A DNA stretch of 12,036 nucleotides from Larix sibirica (GCA_004151065.3 NWUY0300008226.1:3055-15090), one strand, 5' to 3'; counted from the stretch's first letter, positions 1 through 9,066 are shown. Numbers and translations are program-made. The notes: generated by a model not told the origin, from the letters alone.

Positions 1-2292
1 TAGCAGGAAGGTGATTTTTCCGTTGGAAAAAACAACTCCCCTATACTGGGCTGTAAAGCACCAAAATAATTGTAACTTTTTTATTTAGAAAATTGGTTGA
101 AATTATAATTTAAATAATAAAAATGTGTATTTTCTCAAATATTTTAATAATAATGTAAAAAAAAAACCAATTAATATAATGTTTAAAAAATCAAAGTGTA
201 AGTATGGATCATAGCAGATTGGACTCAAAAGAACCTTACCAGCTTCACGGAAAGCCTGACTAGCTTCCTTTATCATCGATGAGAAAAATGGAGCTACATT
301 TTCTGACCAGTCTGCAGTTTTGATATTCTGTTGGAAAAAGCTACAATCAATGGGAGATGTACTGCACGTAGTCTATTTCACTGTCAACTTTATTAATTGA
401 CTTGTTTCACAGTAAAAGTATGACTTTACCTGGAGTGAAAAAGCTTGTGCCATATTCACATAGTCAGCAGTGGAACACCAAGCAGGAAGGCAACATCCAC
501 GACTAATCTTGTCTAAGAGTTCCTGATTTCAATTCAATAGCAAATGTCAGAGCGCAACACTTAAAGTCTTAAACATGCCTCTACCTGTGCTTCTCCCTGA
601 ACTAGAAAATGTTAGAAGTCGAAATCTAAAAATTTGGTCATTTGTGTTGATTAAATTTTTTTTCTGAATATCAAGATAAATTCAGCACAGGGAAAACCTC
701 AGAACATTCAAATTATGCAGAATTAATACTGTTATTTGAGATGCTAAAAATTCTATCATAAATTCCAACAAATTCATATCTGAAAAACTATTTTCTTCGA
801 ACCAAATCATAGAGAGTTTTCCCCAAATACACATTCAATGATGTCCAGCCTTCCTAAATGGTCGGAGAGTGTTTTTCAATAGATTTCTATCCACTGCAGG
901 CCCCATAATGTCTTCTAGATCTTCATATTCACATGGGTTTTAATTGATCCGGCCTAAGTAGACCCAGAGCCTAGTTGCAATCCACATGGCTTAGCCGCAG
1001 CCATGTATATTGTCACTAAACTCATGGACCCGCTCTCCTAATTGGCCTTTAACATTTTCAATGATTTAGTTATTCTAAAAGGAATTGCAATAGTGCCTTT
1101 AGTCCTAATGCAATTCACAGGAGCTTATTCATATACCTGCTCATTAGGCTGCAGAGAGGTCTCCCCTGTCAAGAGGTCTCTGTGGCAGCAGGTGACAATT
1201 ATTATCGACGTACCAGGAGCGGCTACTCGGACCAACTCTTGCATAAACTGTAAACGAATCAGAACATAAACATCACTTCCTATGTCTGCTATTGCATAAT
1301 AATACATTAATATATGCCTTTAAGTATTGTGTTGAATAGCAGATTCATGTCAATTTTTTACAAACAAAAAAACAAAGTTAGCCCACCTTTTTTTTATCCG
1401 GCATGTGCTCCGCACTCTCCATTGCCCATACGAGATCAAAATGCCCATCTGGAAAAGGCTGGTCTAATGCGTCTGCCAGTTGAAAAGCAACCTGTGCAAT
1501 CGGGGACAAATTAAACTCAAGTTTCAGTGAAAAAAACTGAAAATACTGGAACCGGGATAAATTAATTAGAATCTTAATTAGTTGAAATATCCCAGGTGAG
1601 GTTATCCCGTCCCTTTACTAGCGATGGTAATTAGGTGGGTCATTAGTTGAAATATCCCAGGTGAGGTTATCCTTTACTATAAAAATATCATATGCCTTAT
1701 TGCTGCCAAAGTAATTAGGTTAATTCGTTACTGGAAAAATATCATATACCTTATTGCTGAGACCTTCGGCAGCAGTAAGGTCGGTGGCCCTTTGAACCTG
1801 CCTTGTACTGAGGGTGATGCCGTCAACTTGAGCTCCATACTTCTTAGCCAAATACCTCGCGCTCCCTCCCACTCCACACCCCACGTCCACTACATGACTC
1901 GGCCTCTTCGATTCCTTATCTTCAACACAACAAACGTTCAACATTTAAAACCATATTAATCTATCAGCCACAATCTAAATATCACTGAACACAAATCCAT
2001 CAATCAAACTACCTAAAATACAATCAATAATTGTATTAAGAACAAAACAACGATAATATGAAAAATGGTATGGCTATTTCAAACCTGAAATTCCGGCAAA
2101 TTTGAGAGCCTCTTCGACCATTCTGACAGTGGCGGCTTTGTGATCAAGAAGATTGTCAGGCAGAGGAGGGACGTCGTAGAAGCCGAGGTGCAAGTGCTCT
2201 CCCCGTTCCGCCTCCCACGCGGCCGAGACCTGATCGTAGAATTCCGCAACATCCGAACGCGGCTTCCCGACGGTCACCTCACCATTGGACAT
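1..2292 (-). CDS. gamma-tocopherol methyltransferase-like SAM-dependent methyltransferase (7 exons, 3' end off window)
   Basis: Predicted small-molecule methyltransferase using S-adenosylmethionine. Exons in order are 2085-2292, 1750-1919, 1387-1491, 1137-1247, 430-522, 240-327 and 1-50. Every intron is GT...AG and phases match throughout (208, 170, 105, 111, 93, 88 and 50 bp, 275 codons). Visible motifs: FYD near residue 18; GEHLHLGFYD at 31-40; SAM motif I VVDVGCGVGG at 79-88 followed by SARYLAKKYGA and GITLS; acidic post-motif region DALDQPFPDGHFDLVWAMES at 133-152; EHMPDK; RVAAPG at 168-173; CHRDL at 182; LPAWCSTADY at 210-219; TADWSENVAPF at 233-243. This order is that of plant gamma-tocopherol methyltransferases and their alkaloid N-methyltransferase relatives. 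The start at 2292 lies about 100 bp below a TATA box, and no transit peptide precedes the fold, suggesting a cytosolic enzyme. Several family-typical positions differ (ESAEH for ESGEH, TCCHRD for TWCHRD, PNEQ for PWEQ, APFFSS for APFWPA). Family members are about 290 residues without transit peptide, so roughly 15-25 codons are missing. The family is sure; the substrate is unknown; exon 7 is the least certain exon. Confidence 0.85.
523..1136 (-). other. Intron 4 of the methyltransferase gene
   Basis: This is the longest intron (614 bp), between exons 4 and 5, with donor GT at 1136-1135 and acceptor AG at 524-523. I see no gene inside it. It contains the T8 run at 656-663, where the duplicated segment begins: sequence from 656 onward recurs from 3499, while 523-655 is not repeated. 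Short plus-strand open frames here are not supported as genes. Confidence 0.8.
1492..1749 (-). repeat. Intron 2 with internal direct repeats
   Basis: This 258-bp intron separates exons 2 and 3. It holds an identical 31-bp direct repeat at 1577-1607 and 1642-1672, 65 bp apart. A 25-bp segment at 1681-1705 copies the exon 2/donor border at 1735-1759 with one mismatch. That mismatch (G at 1694 against A at 1748) turns the minus-strand donor GT into GC, so the duplicate site would be weak. The intron appears to have grown by local tandem duplication. Confidence 0.8.
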
Positions 2293-2394
2293 TATGATAA
2301 GAGTCAGTGAGTGAGTCTCTACTCAGAATTGAAGTACAACACAACACAGCAGACTGAATTCTCCACCACATCAAAAGGCTCATACATTCATCTC

Positions 2395-2402
2395 TATTTA
2401 TA
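2395..2402 (-). promoter_or_regulatory. TATA box of the methyltransferase gene
   Basis: On the minus strand this reads TATAAATA, a perfect plant TATA box. It lies 103 bp upstream of the chosen ATG at 2292-2290. Transcription would be expected to start about 30 bp downstream, near 2365, which leaves a 5' leader of about 70 nt. The ATG context is ATAATGTC with A at -3, suitable for plants. This supports the short start without a transit peptide. The same site recurs at 5238-5245 in the second copy. Confidence 0.65.
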
Positions 2403-2686
2403 AAGCTGGATACGATGTTACTGGCGCCATTATTTGTTCTTAGACGTATTCATCAACATCAATATCCAGCCTTTCATATTTCACCTAATCACTTATAAAT
2501 AATTTTTTTCTCCACCAACTCCAGTTCCACCAACTCCAGTACATTTAATATTCGAAACACTATCTTCAACTAGATTCGTTAATGTTTTCAAAATCTTCTG
2601 GGATTTTTTTGTTTTTTTGGTGAACATGATCAAAACCCTCAGCCAACCACCATCGATTTCATGCTATAGAATGCTCATCGTCAACA

Positions 2687-2840
2687 TTATTTTGATATCC
2701 TCTTATTAGAACAAAATGGGTTGTACTCGTAGCTTTACACAAAGGAATAGAAAAATCTAAATTTTATTTTGATATCCTCTTATTAGAACAAAATGGGTTG
2801 TACTCGTAGCTTTACACAAAGGAATAGAAAAATCTAAATT
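2687..2840. repeat. Perfect 77-bp tandem duplication
   Basis: Two adjacent identical 77-bp units, 2687-2763 and 2764-2840, lie about 285-440 bp upstream of the TATA box. Each runs from TTATTTTGATATCC to AAAAATCTAAA. The same pair occurs at 5530-5606 and 5607-5683 in copy B. Exact identity of the units suggests a recent event in the distal promoter. Confidence 0.95.
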
Positions 2841-2969
2841 GCGTATCCCCTGTACACACAAATATCTGGGAGAGCAAAAGACAAACCATATTCTCCATCA
2901 TACGATTCAAAGCACCTAATCAAAATTTATTATTTTAAAATCTAAATTGAGTATGCCATGTACACACAA

Positions 2970-3039
2970 ATATCTGGAGAGCAAAAGACAAACCCTATTT
3001 TCCAATATCTCGAGAGCAAAAGACAAACCCTATTTTCCA
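2970..3039. repeat. 35-bp tandem duplication (one mismatch)
   Basis: Units 2970-3004 and 3005-3039 both contain GAGAGCAAAAGACAAACCC. They differ at one base (2976 G against 3011 C). The pair sits inside the second unit of an older, degenerate duplication of 2830-2925, so the upstream region shows nested tandem growth. The same pair occurs at 5813-5882 in copy B. Confidence 0.9.
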
Positions 3040-3497
3040 TCACACGATTCAAAGCACCTAACCTAATCATTATTAGTCTATTTCTAACATAACATAATTT
3101 TGTTTTTGTTTGTATGACTTTAGGGATGACCTATTAAATTATTGAAGGATTGAAGGATTGATGAAACTACCACTCTACAAAATTTAGACAACATTAATTA
3201 CATTACTACTTCTATTTTCAAAGAAAAAATGTACCATGCAAAAAAATTAACTTTCTATGTTAAAGAAGTAAAAGAAAAAAACAATTGCAGATTAGAACTA
3301 ATTCTCATGAGCTCCACAATGAGACTCGGTGTTGGGAATCAAAATGTTGTAGCCCAGAAATCTTCAAGCCACTACGTGTGGCCTTGGGGGCAAGTGAGAG
3401 TTTTAAGATCTATCACTCAAAACTTAACTCCTTCCTCTAGGCTTACTCTTAGCAAAGCCAATAGGGTGGACCCTAATAAAAGAAAATCTAAGGTTTT

Positions 3498-3498
3498 N
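3498..3498. other. Single N: contig junction at start of repeated copy
   Basis: A lone N stands between AAGGTTTT and TTTTTTTTCTGAATATC. Left of it ends the sequence unit that continues uninterrupted at 6341. Right of it begins the copy of position 656. The exact coincidence of the N with the repeat border points to an artificial join rather than a biological breakpoint. Confidence 0.85.
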
Positions 3499-3979
3499 TT
3501 TTTTTTCTGAATATCAAGATAAATTCAGCACAGGGAAAACCTCAGAACATTCAAATTATGCAGAATTAATACTGTTATTTGAGATGCTAAAAATTCTATC
3601 ATAAATTCCAACAAATTCATATCTGAAAAACTATTTTCTTCGAACCAAATCATAGAGAGTTTTCCCCAAATACACATTCAATGATGTCCAGCCTTCCTAA
3701 ATGGTCGGAGAGTGTTTTTCAATAGATTTCTATCCACTGCAGGCCCCATAATGTCTTCTAGATCTTCATATTCACATGGGTTTTAATTGATCCGGCCTAA
3801 GTAGACCCAGAGCCTAGTTGCAATCCACATGGCTTAGCCGCAGCCATGTATATTGTCACTAAACTCATGGACCCGCTCTCCTAATTGGCCTTTAACATTT
3901 TCAATGATTTAGTTATTCTAAAAGGAATTGCAATAGTGCCTTTAGTCCTAATGCAATTCACAGGAGCTTATTCATATAC

Positions 3980-5135
3980 CTGCTCATTAGGCTGCAGAGA
4001 GGTCTCCCCTGTCAAGAGGTCTCTGTGGCAGCAGGTGACAATTATTATCGACGTACCAGGAGCGGCTACTCGGACCAACTCTTGCATAAACTGTAAACGA
4101 ATCAGAACATAAACATCACTTCCTATGTCTGCTATTGCATAATAATACATTAATATATGCCTTTAAGTATTGTGTTGAATAGCAGATTCATGTCAATTTT
4201 TTACAAACAAAAAAACAAAGTTAGCCCACCTTTTTTTTATCCGGCATGTGCTCCGCACTCTCCATTGCCCATACGAGATCAAAATGCCCATCTGGAAAAG
4301 GCTGGTCTAATGCGTCTGCCAGTTGAAAAGCAACCTGTGCAATCGGGGACAAATTAAACTCAAGTTTCAGTGAAAAAAACTGAAAATACTGGAACCGGGA
4401 TAAATTAATTAGAATCTTAATTAGTTGAAATATCCCAGGTGAGGTTATCCCGTCCCTTTACTAGCGATGGTAATTAGGTGGGTCATTAGTTGAAATATCC
4501 CAGGTGAGGTTATCCTTTACTATAAAAATATCATATGCCTTATTGCTGCCAAAGTAATTAGGTTAATTCGTTACTGGAAAAATATCATATACCTTATTGC
4601 TGAGACCTTCGGCAGCAGTAAGGTCGGTGGCCCTTTGAACCTGCCTTGTACTGAGGGTGATGCCGTCAACTTGAGCTCCATACTTCTTAGCCAAATACCT
4701 CGCGCTCCCTCCCACTCCACACCCCACGTCCACTACATGACTCGGCCTCTTCGATTCCTTATCTTCAACACAACAAACGTTCAACATTTAAAACCATATT
4801 AATCTATCAGCCACAATCTAAATATCACTGAACACAAATCCATCAATCAAACTACCTAAAATACAATCAATAATTGTATTAAGAACAAAACAACGATAAT
4901 ATGAAAAATGGTATGGCTATTTCAAACCTGAAATTCCGGCAAATTTGAGAGCCTCTTCGACCATTCTGACAGTGGCGGCTTTGTGATCAAGAAGATTGTC
5001 AGGCAGAGGAGGGACGTCGTAGAAGCCGAGGTGCAAGTGCTCTCCCCGTTCCGCCTCCCACGCGGCCGAGACCTGATCGTAGAATTCCGCAACATCCGAA
5101 CGCGGCTTCCCGACGGTCACCTCACCATTGGACAT
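3980..5135 (-). pseudogene. 3'-truncated second copy of the methyltransferase gene (exons 1-4 only)
   Basis: Exons at 4928-5135, 4593-4762, 4230-4334 and 3980-4090 repeat exons 1-4 of the gene at 1-2292 without a visible change. They encode residues 1-198, including the SAM motif VVDVGCGVGG and the CHRDL motif. After exon 4 the intron breaks off at 3499. Exons 5-7, which carry the LPAWCSTADY and TADWSENVAPF blocks, are absent, and the next sequence is the promoter flank of the first copy. If real, it would be a broken gene unable to make a whole enzyme. Because the break is at an N and the identity is complete, I think it is an assembly duplicate rather than a real pseudogene. Confidence 0.75.
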
Positions 5136-6361
5136 TATGATAAGAGTCAGTGAGTGAGTCTCTACTCAGAATTGAAGTACAACACAACACAGCAGACTGA
5201 ATTCTCCACCACATCAAAAGGCTCATACATTCATCTCTATTTATAAAGCTGGATACGATGTTACTGGCGCCATTATTTGTTCTTAGACGTATTCATCAAC
5301 ATCAATATCCAGCCTTTCATATTTCACCTAATCACTTATAAATAATTTTTTTCTCCACCAACTCCAGTTCCACCAACTCCAGTACATTTAATATTCGAAA
5401 CACTATCTTCAACTAGATTCGTTAATGTTTTCAAAATCTTCTGGGATTTTTTTGTTTTTTTGGTGAACATGATCAAAACCCTCAGCCAACCACCATCGAT
5501 TTCATGCTATAGAATGCTCATCGTCAACATTATTTTGATATCCTCTTATTAGAACAAAATGGGTTGTACTCGTAGCTTTACACAAAGGAATAGAAAAATC
5601 TAAATTTTATTTTGATATCCTCTTATTAGAACAAAATGGGTTGTACTCGTAGCTTTACACAAAGGAATAGAAAAATCTAAATTGCGTATCCCCTGTACAC
5701 ACAAATATCTGGGAGAGCAAAAGACAAACCATATTCTCCATCATACGATTCAAAGCACCTAATCAAAATTTATTATTTTAAAATCTAAATTGAGTATGCC
5801 ATGTACACACAAATATCTGGAGAGCAAAAGACAAACCCTATTTTCCAATATCTCGAGAGCAAAAGACAAACCCTATTTTCCATCACACGATTCAAAGCAC
5901 CTAACCTAATCATTATTAGTCTATTTCTAACATAACATAATTTTGTTTTTGTTTGTATGACTTTAGGGATGACCTATTAAATTATTGAAGGATTGAAGGA
6001 TTGATGAAACTACCACTCTACAAAATTTAGACAACATTAATTACATTACTACTTCTATTTTCAAAGAAAAAATGTACCATGCAAAAAAATTAACTTTCTA
6101 TGTTAAAGAAGTAAAAGAAAAAAACAATTGCAGATTAGAACTAATTCTCATGAGCTCCACAATGAGACTCGGTGTTGGGAATCAAAATGTTGTAGCCCAG
6201 AAATCTTCAAGCCACTACGTGTGGCCTTGGGGGCAAGTGAGAGTTTTAAGATCTATCACTCAAAACTTAACTCCTTCCTCTAGGCTTACTCTTAGCAAAG
6301 CCAATAGGGTGGACCCTAATAAAAGAAAATCTAAGGTTTTTAATCTATGAAGAGAAAAACA
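5136..6361. other. Upstream flank of the second copy
   Basis: It repeats 2293-3497, including the TATA box, the 77-bp repeats (5530-5683) and the 35-bp repeats (5813-5882), plus 21 further bases to the N at 6362. No gene is seen. The plus-strand open frame at 6072-6350 has no recognisable product. Confidence 0.65.
5238..5245 (-). promoter_or_regulatory. TATA box in the second copy
   Basis: TATAAATA on the minus strand, 103 bp upstream of the ATG at 5135-5133. It is identical in sequence and spacing to the site at 2395-2402. Confidence 0.6.
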
Positions 6362-6376
6362 NTGAAGAGAAAAACA
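6348..6376. repeat. 14-bp overlap on both sides of an N (contig end overlap)
   Basis: TGAAGAGAAAAACA stands at 6348-6361 and again at 6363-6376, separated only by the N at 6362. This is the pattern of two contigs whose ends overlap by 14 bases but were abutted with one N. The real sequence is probably a single copy of these 14 bases. Confidence 0.85.
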
Positions 6377-7099
6377 CACTTAATCTAGGAGTTAGACAAA
6401 TGATGATAAAATACTGAAATAAACATTTGCAATTAATTTTAGCACAACAACACACAAGATTAAAGATGCATTGTATGAAGATGAGTGCAGAGATTGTGAA
6501 AATGATGTTGCTATGTTATGTTATGTTATGTCGTGAAAGTATTACAATGTCTTGTTTTCATTTTTAAAATTATTAGTGAGTATTAAAGGAGTGGCTTTGC
6601 TCTAGCACTCACATTTCCAACCTTCTAGATCCCCAACACTATAGCCACCTAGGGAGCCTCCTCTCTAATCTTTTTGAGTATAGGAATAGTATTTTAAGCA
6701 AATCAGCTAATCTCTATCTTGTCTTTTAAATAATTTAAATTTTTAAGTAAGTCAATAATGAGAAAGTTATATTTTTTTTTTATTTTTTTAAATAAAATAA
6801 GTGAAATCAATCATTATAGAGTGAGAATTTTTAAATAAAATAAGTGAAATCAATCATTGTAGAGTGAGAAAGTTAATTTTTTAAGTAAAATAAGTGGAAT
6901 GAATCATTTCATTTTTAATTGACTGAAAATGTATATATTTTATTTTTTTAATTGTTTATTATTTATGTTTAATTAAAAAATAATAATAATAAAATTGACC
7001 CATACATAACCTCTAATATAATATAAAAGCTACTTAATATCATGAAGATAATGAAACTCTAATAATCTATTTTTAAGGTCACAGTCAAGCTAAACACCA
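6377..7099. other. A+T-rich intergenic DNA with short repeats
   Basis: No gene is seen. A (TATGT)4 microsatellite lies at 6512-6531 and a 43-bp degenerate repeat near 6740-6910. The part at 6590-6680 is GC-richer but unidentified. The remainder is poly-A/T-rich DNA without coding potential. Confidence 0.6.
6785..6910. repeat. 43-bp degenerate tandem repeat
   Basis: Units 6785-6827 and 6828-6870 differ at one base. Each contains AAATAAAATAAGTGAAATCA and ends in GAGTGAGAA. A third, diverged unit follows to about 6910. A weaker relative with GAGAAAGTTATA lies just upstream near 6740-6775, and another (TTGAGTGAGAAAATTATATA) at about 7282-7301. The origin is unknown. Confidence 0.8.
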
Positions 7100-7250
7100 A
7101 TCCCTCATCGGGATTTGAATCTATGATGTTATAGGAGGGAGCACATGTTCTTAACCAAGCTCAACAAGTTGGATTTTGGGTGTCTCCTCCCACCCTTAAT
7201 AGGAATTGAACTCGAGACTTTACCCACACCTTAACCAAATGAGCTAGCGA
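7100..7250 (-). mobile_element. tRNA-derived SINE-like relic with two tRNA-like modules
   Basis: On the minus strand, module 1 has an A-box-like TAGCTCATTTGGTTAAGG (7229-7246) and a B-box-like GAGTTCAATTCC (7202-7213). Module 2 has GAGCTTGGTTAAGAAC (7147-7162) and AGATTCAAATCCC (7110-7122). These correspond to the internal RNA polymerase III promoter boxes of tRNA genes. Neither module keeps the paired acceptor stem of a working tRNA, so these are not tRNA genes. A dimeric tRNA-derived SINE head is the best reading. Element ends and target-site duplications could not be set. Confidence 0.5.
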
Positions 7251-7870
7251 AAATTAACGAAATAAATAAATTTTATTTTTATTGAGTGAGAAAATTATAT
7301 ATAGTATTTCGTTAAAATAAAAATAAATAAAATTAATCATTTTAAATTTTATTAATTAAAAATTTAATCTTCTTTGAGTAGTTTAATACTTTAATTAGTT
7401 AGAGATTCCAAATCCAAGACCAAAATAATCAAGATTGGAATGTCAAATCTCTCTAAAAAAAATTATTTACTTATTTTATTAAAAATTAAAAAAATACTAA
7501 TCTATAAATAAATGATTCAACATAAAAACTACTTAATATCATAAAATTTATTTATTTTTACATTTTTGTAATTTATATATATATTTATAATATTAATGGA
7601 ATTCACATATTACGAGTGTATCTTTAACATTAGCTTAAATCCATACATACATGGATCTATAATGATAAAGAAAGTTGTTAAAAAACACATAATATTTTAT
7701 CTCTTCACAATAACAATAATAACACTAGGAAGTGTCAAAACAGTTTTGTCATAATGACTTTCCAATATGTTATTTTTCTTTTGTGAAAAAAAATAGGGTA
7801 TCAACTTTCATGGTACATGGTATGATAGAAACTATTAATCTTCACATATTGGTGTCTTTTGAATTTATAT

Positions 7871-7894
7871 AGAAATAGAAATAGAAATAGAAAT
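7871..7894. repeat. (AGAAAT)4 microsatellite
   Basis: Four perfect hexanucleotide units in A+T-rich intergenic DNA; potentially length-variable. Confidence 0.95.
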
Positions 7895-8630
7895 ATAATG
7901 TAATTTTGAGTAAATAAAAAGATTATATATATTTATTTATTTTTAATATTAAAATAATTTATAAATATAATTTTTTAATATTAAATAAAATTCAAAAATA
8001 TTTAAATGTTTAATTAACAATTAATCAAATCTATGGGGCATAGAACTTTTAAGATACTTCTTCGATAAGGTTACATATTCAAAATTCGTAGATACGAACC
8101 TTCCAAAAAACCTAACAACTAATTAAAATATAATATTTAATGTTAACATGATAAGACAAACATGTCATAATCATATAAAAATAATTACATTAATATTATA
8201 TATTATTTTAAAAATATATTTTATTTAAAAAAATAATAATAAAATGCATTATTGTATGTAAATAAAATAAAATTTTGTTTAACTAACATCCCATTAAAAT
8301 ATTTTGTTGTTCTCATTAAAATAATTTTTTGTTTGTTAGAATTTCCTTAATTTGTGGGAGTGGTCTTTAGTCTAAGAAAATATGATACAAGGTCATCTTG
8401 GACTGGAAAATCTTGGAAGAGGAATTGAATCGAGTATATATAAACATATATAATAAATATAGAATATAGAATTTTGTGGATTTTCAATCTTAATTTTAAG
8501 CTCTTCTATTTAAGTGTAAAGCATTTTGTTACATCTAATAATTGAAAAAAAAATTAAAAGTTATTTTTATGAAATTGAAAAAAATGTAAGGTTTTTTTTA
8601 TCACTTTACTTTCTTTCTTTTGAATATACA

Positions 8631-8713
8631 AAATTATTTGATTAACTTTTCTTTATGTAATTATTTTGATTAACTTTTCTTTATGTAAATATTTGGACTA
8701 ACTTTTTTTATAC
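8631..8713. repeat. 28-bp tandem repeat, about three units
   Basis: Units begin at 8631, 8659 and 8687. The first two share GATTAACTTTTCTTTATGT and are nearly identical. The third (ending about 8713) is diverged. A fourth start (AATTATTTTATT) may follow. No function is apparent. Confidence 0.85.
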
Positions 8714-8754
8714 AATTATTTTATTGGCACAATCATAAAAAATTTGGTGGGTGA

Positions 8755-9066
8755 ACACCGATAGGTCACAAGTTAAGTGCTACAAATAAGTTATATCTAT
8801 ATGTTAATTGTTCTCCATTCAGCTATATGATATCACTTGTTTTCTTATAATTAAATCGGTTGTCTCCTACAAAGTGCCTATTATTGATGCGTCAACTAAG
8901 ACTTAAATATGAATCGGCTATGATTTATTTTTAATATTATTTTTTTTATAATTGTTTATTTTGAATTTGGAACAACTCCAATAAGCTTGTTTCATTCTTA
9001 TGCAATCATGGAAAAGCATAGAGGCTAATCCACCCCAAATTCTAAGATATAAACACCTATCGGTGT
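8755..9066. repeat. 12-bp perfect inverted repeat bounding a 312-bp segment
   Basis: ACACCGATAGGT at 8755-8766 is the exact reverse complement of ACCTATCGGTGT at 9055-9066. The 288 bp between are non-coding and A+T-rich. This could be the ends of a small non-autonomous DNA transposon. I see no matching target-site duplication beside the arms, and similarity does not extend beyond 12 bp, so chance is possible. Confidence 0.35.

Larger units (their letters stand above)
656..3497. repeat. Direct repeat copy A, 2842 bp (paired with 3499-6340)
   Basis: The stretch matches 3499-6340 at a constant offset of 2843, with no difference seen by eye in coding, intron or flanking sequence. Its left border is the T8 run in intron 4. 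Its right border is the base before the N at 3498. It covers exons 4 to 1, the TATA box and about 1.1 kb of upstream flank. Identity of non-coding DNA on this scale fits one locus represented twice better than two independent genes. Confidence 0.95.
2403..3497. other. 5' flank of the methyltransferase gene, no other gene seen
   Basis: A+T-rich upstream DNA holding local tandem repeats (77 bp at 2687-2840, 35 bp at 2970-3039) and a looser duplication of a block containing TGTACACACAAATATCTGG, near 2830-2925 and 2938-3070. A plus-strand frame opens at 3229 (92 codons in the second copy), but I recognise no family, domain or codon pattern in it and do not call it a gene. The GC-richer part at 3300-3490 is unidentified. 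Confidence 0.6.
3499..6340. repeat. Direct repeat copy B, 2842 bp (probable false duplication)
   Basis: Second appearance of 656-3497, starting right after the N at 3498. It continues 21 bp beyond the point where copy A stops (6341-6361) before meeting the N at 6362. If copy B is the same locus, those 21 bp are the true continuation of copy A. The whole segment would then be redundant and the locus single-copy. Confidence 0.95.
7251..8754. other. A+T-rich intergenic DNA, no gene seen
   Basis: About 1.5 kb of very A+T-rich sequence with stop codons in all frames. It contains an (AGAAAT)4 microsatellite at 7871-7894 and a 28-bp tandem repeat at 8631-8713. A GC-richer patch at about 8035-8110 shows a faint B-box-like ATATTCAAAATTCG, too degenerate to call. 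Confidence 0.6.

Noticed and set aside
1125-1307. Minus-strand frame at 1125-1307 as an independent small protein
   Set aside because: It is exon 4 plus intron sequence on both sides; splice sites at 1248/1249 and 1135/1136 cut it to the family-matching 37 codons.
1042-1514. Plus-strand open frames at 1042-1269 and 1314-1514, repeated at 3885-4112 and 4157-4357
   Set aside because: They lie antisense to exons 4 and 3 of the methyltransferase gene, whose minus-strand translation matches the family; the plus-strand proteins match nothing.
1720-1944. ATG at 1944 as the start of a separate 74-residue protein
   Set aside because: The first codons are intron 1; the acceptor AG at 1921-1920 joins exon 2 in phase to exon 1.
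3229-3510. 93-codon plus-strand frame upstream of the gene (and 6072-6350)
   Set aside because: No recognisable domain, no supporting promoter or splice signals, and its end in the first copy is read across the N.
7100-7250. Functional tRNA genes
   Set aside because: A and B boxes are present, but no cloverleaf with a paired acceptor stem can be drawn and the box sequences are degenerate.
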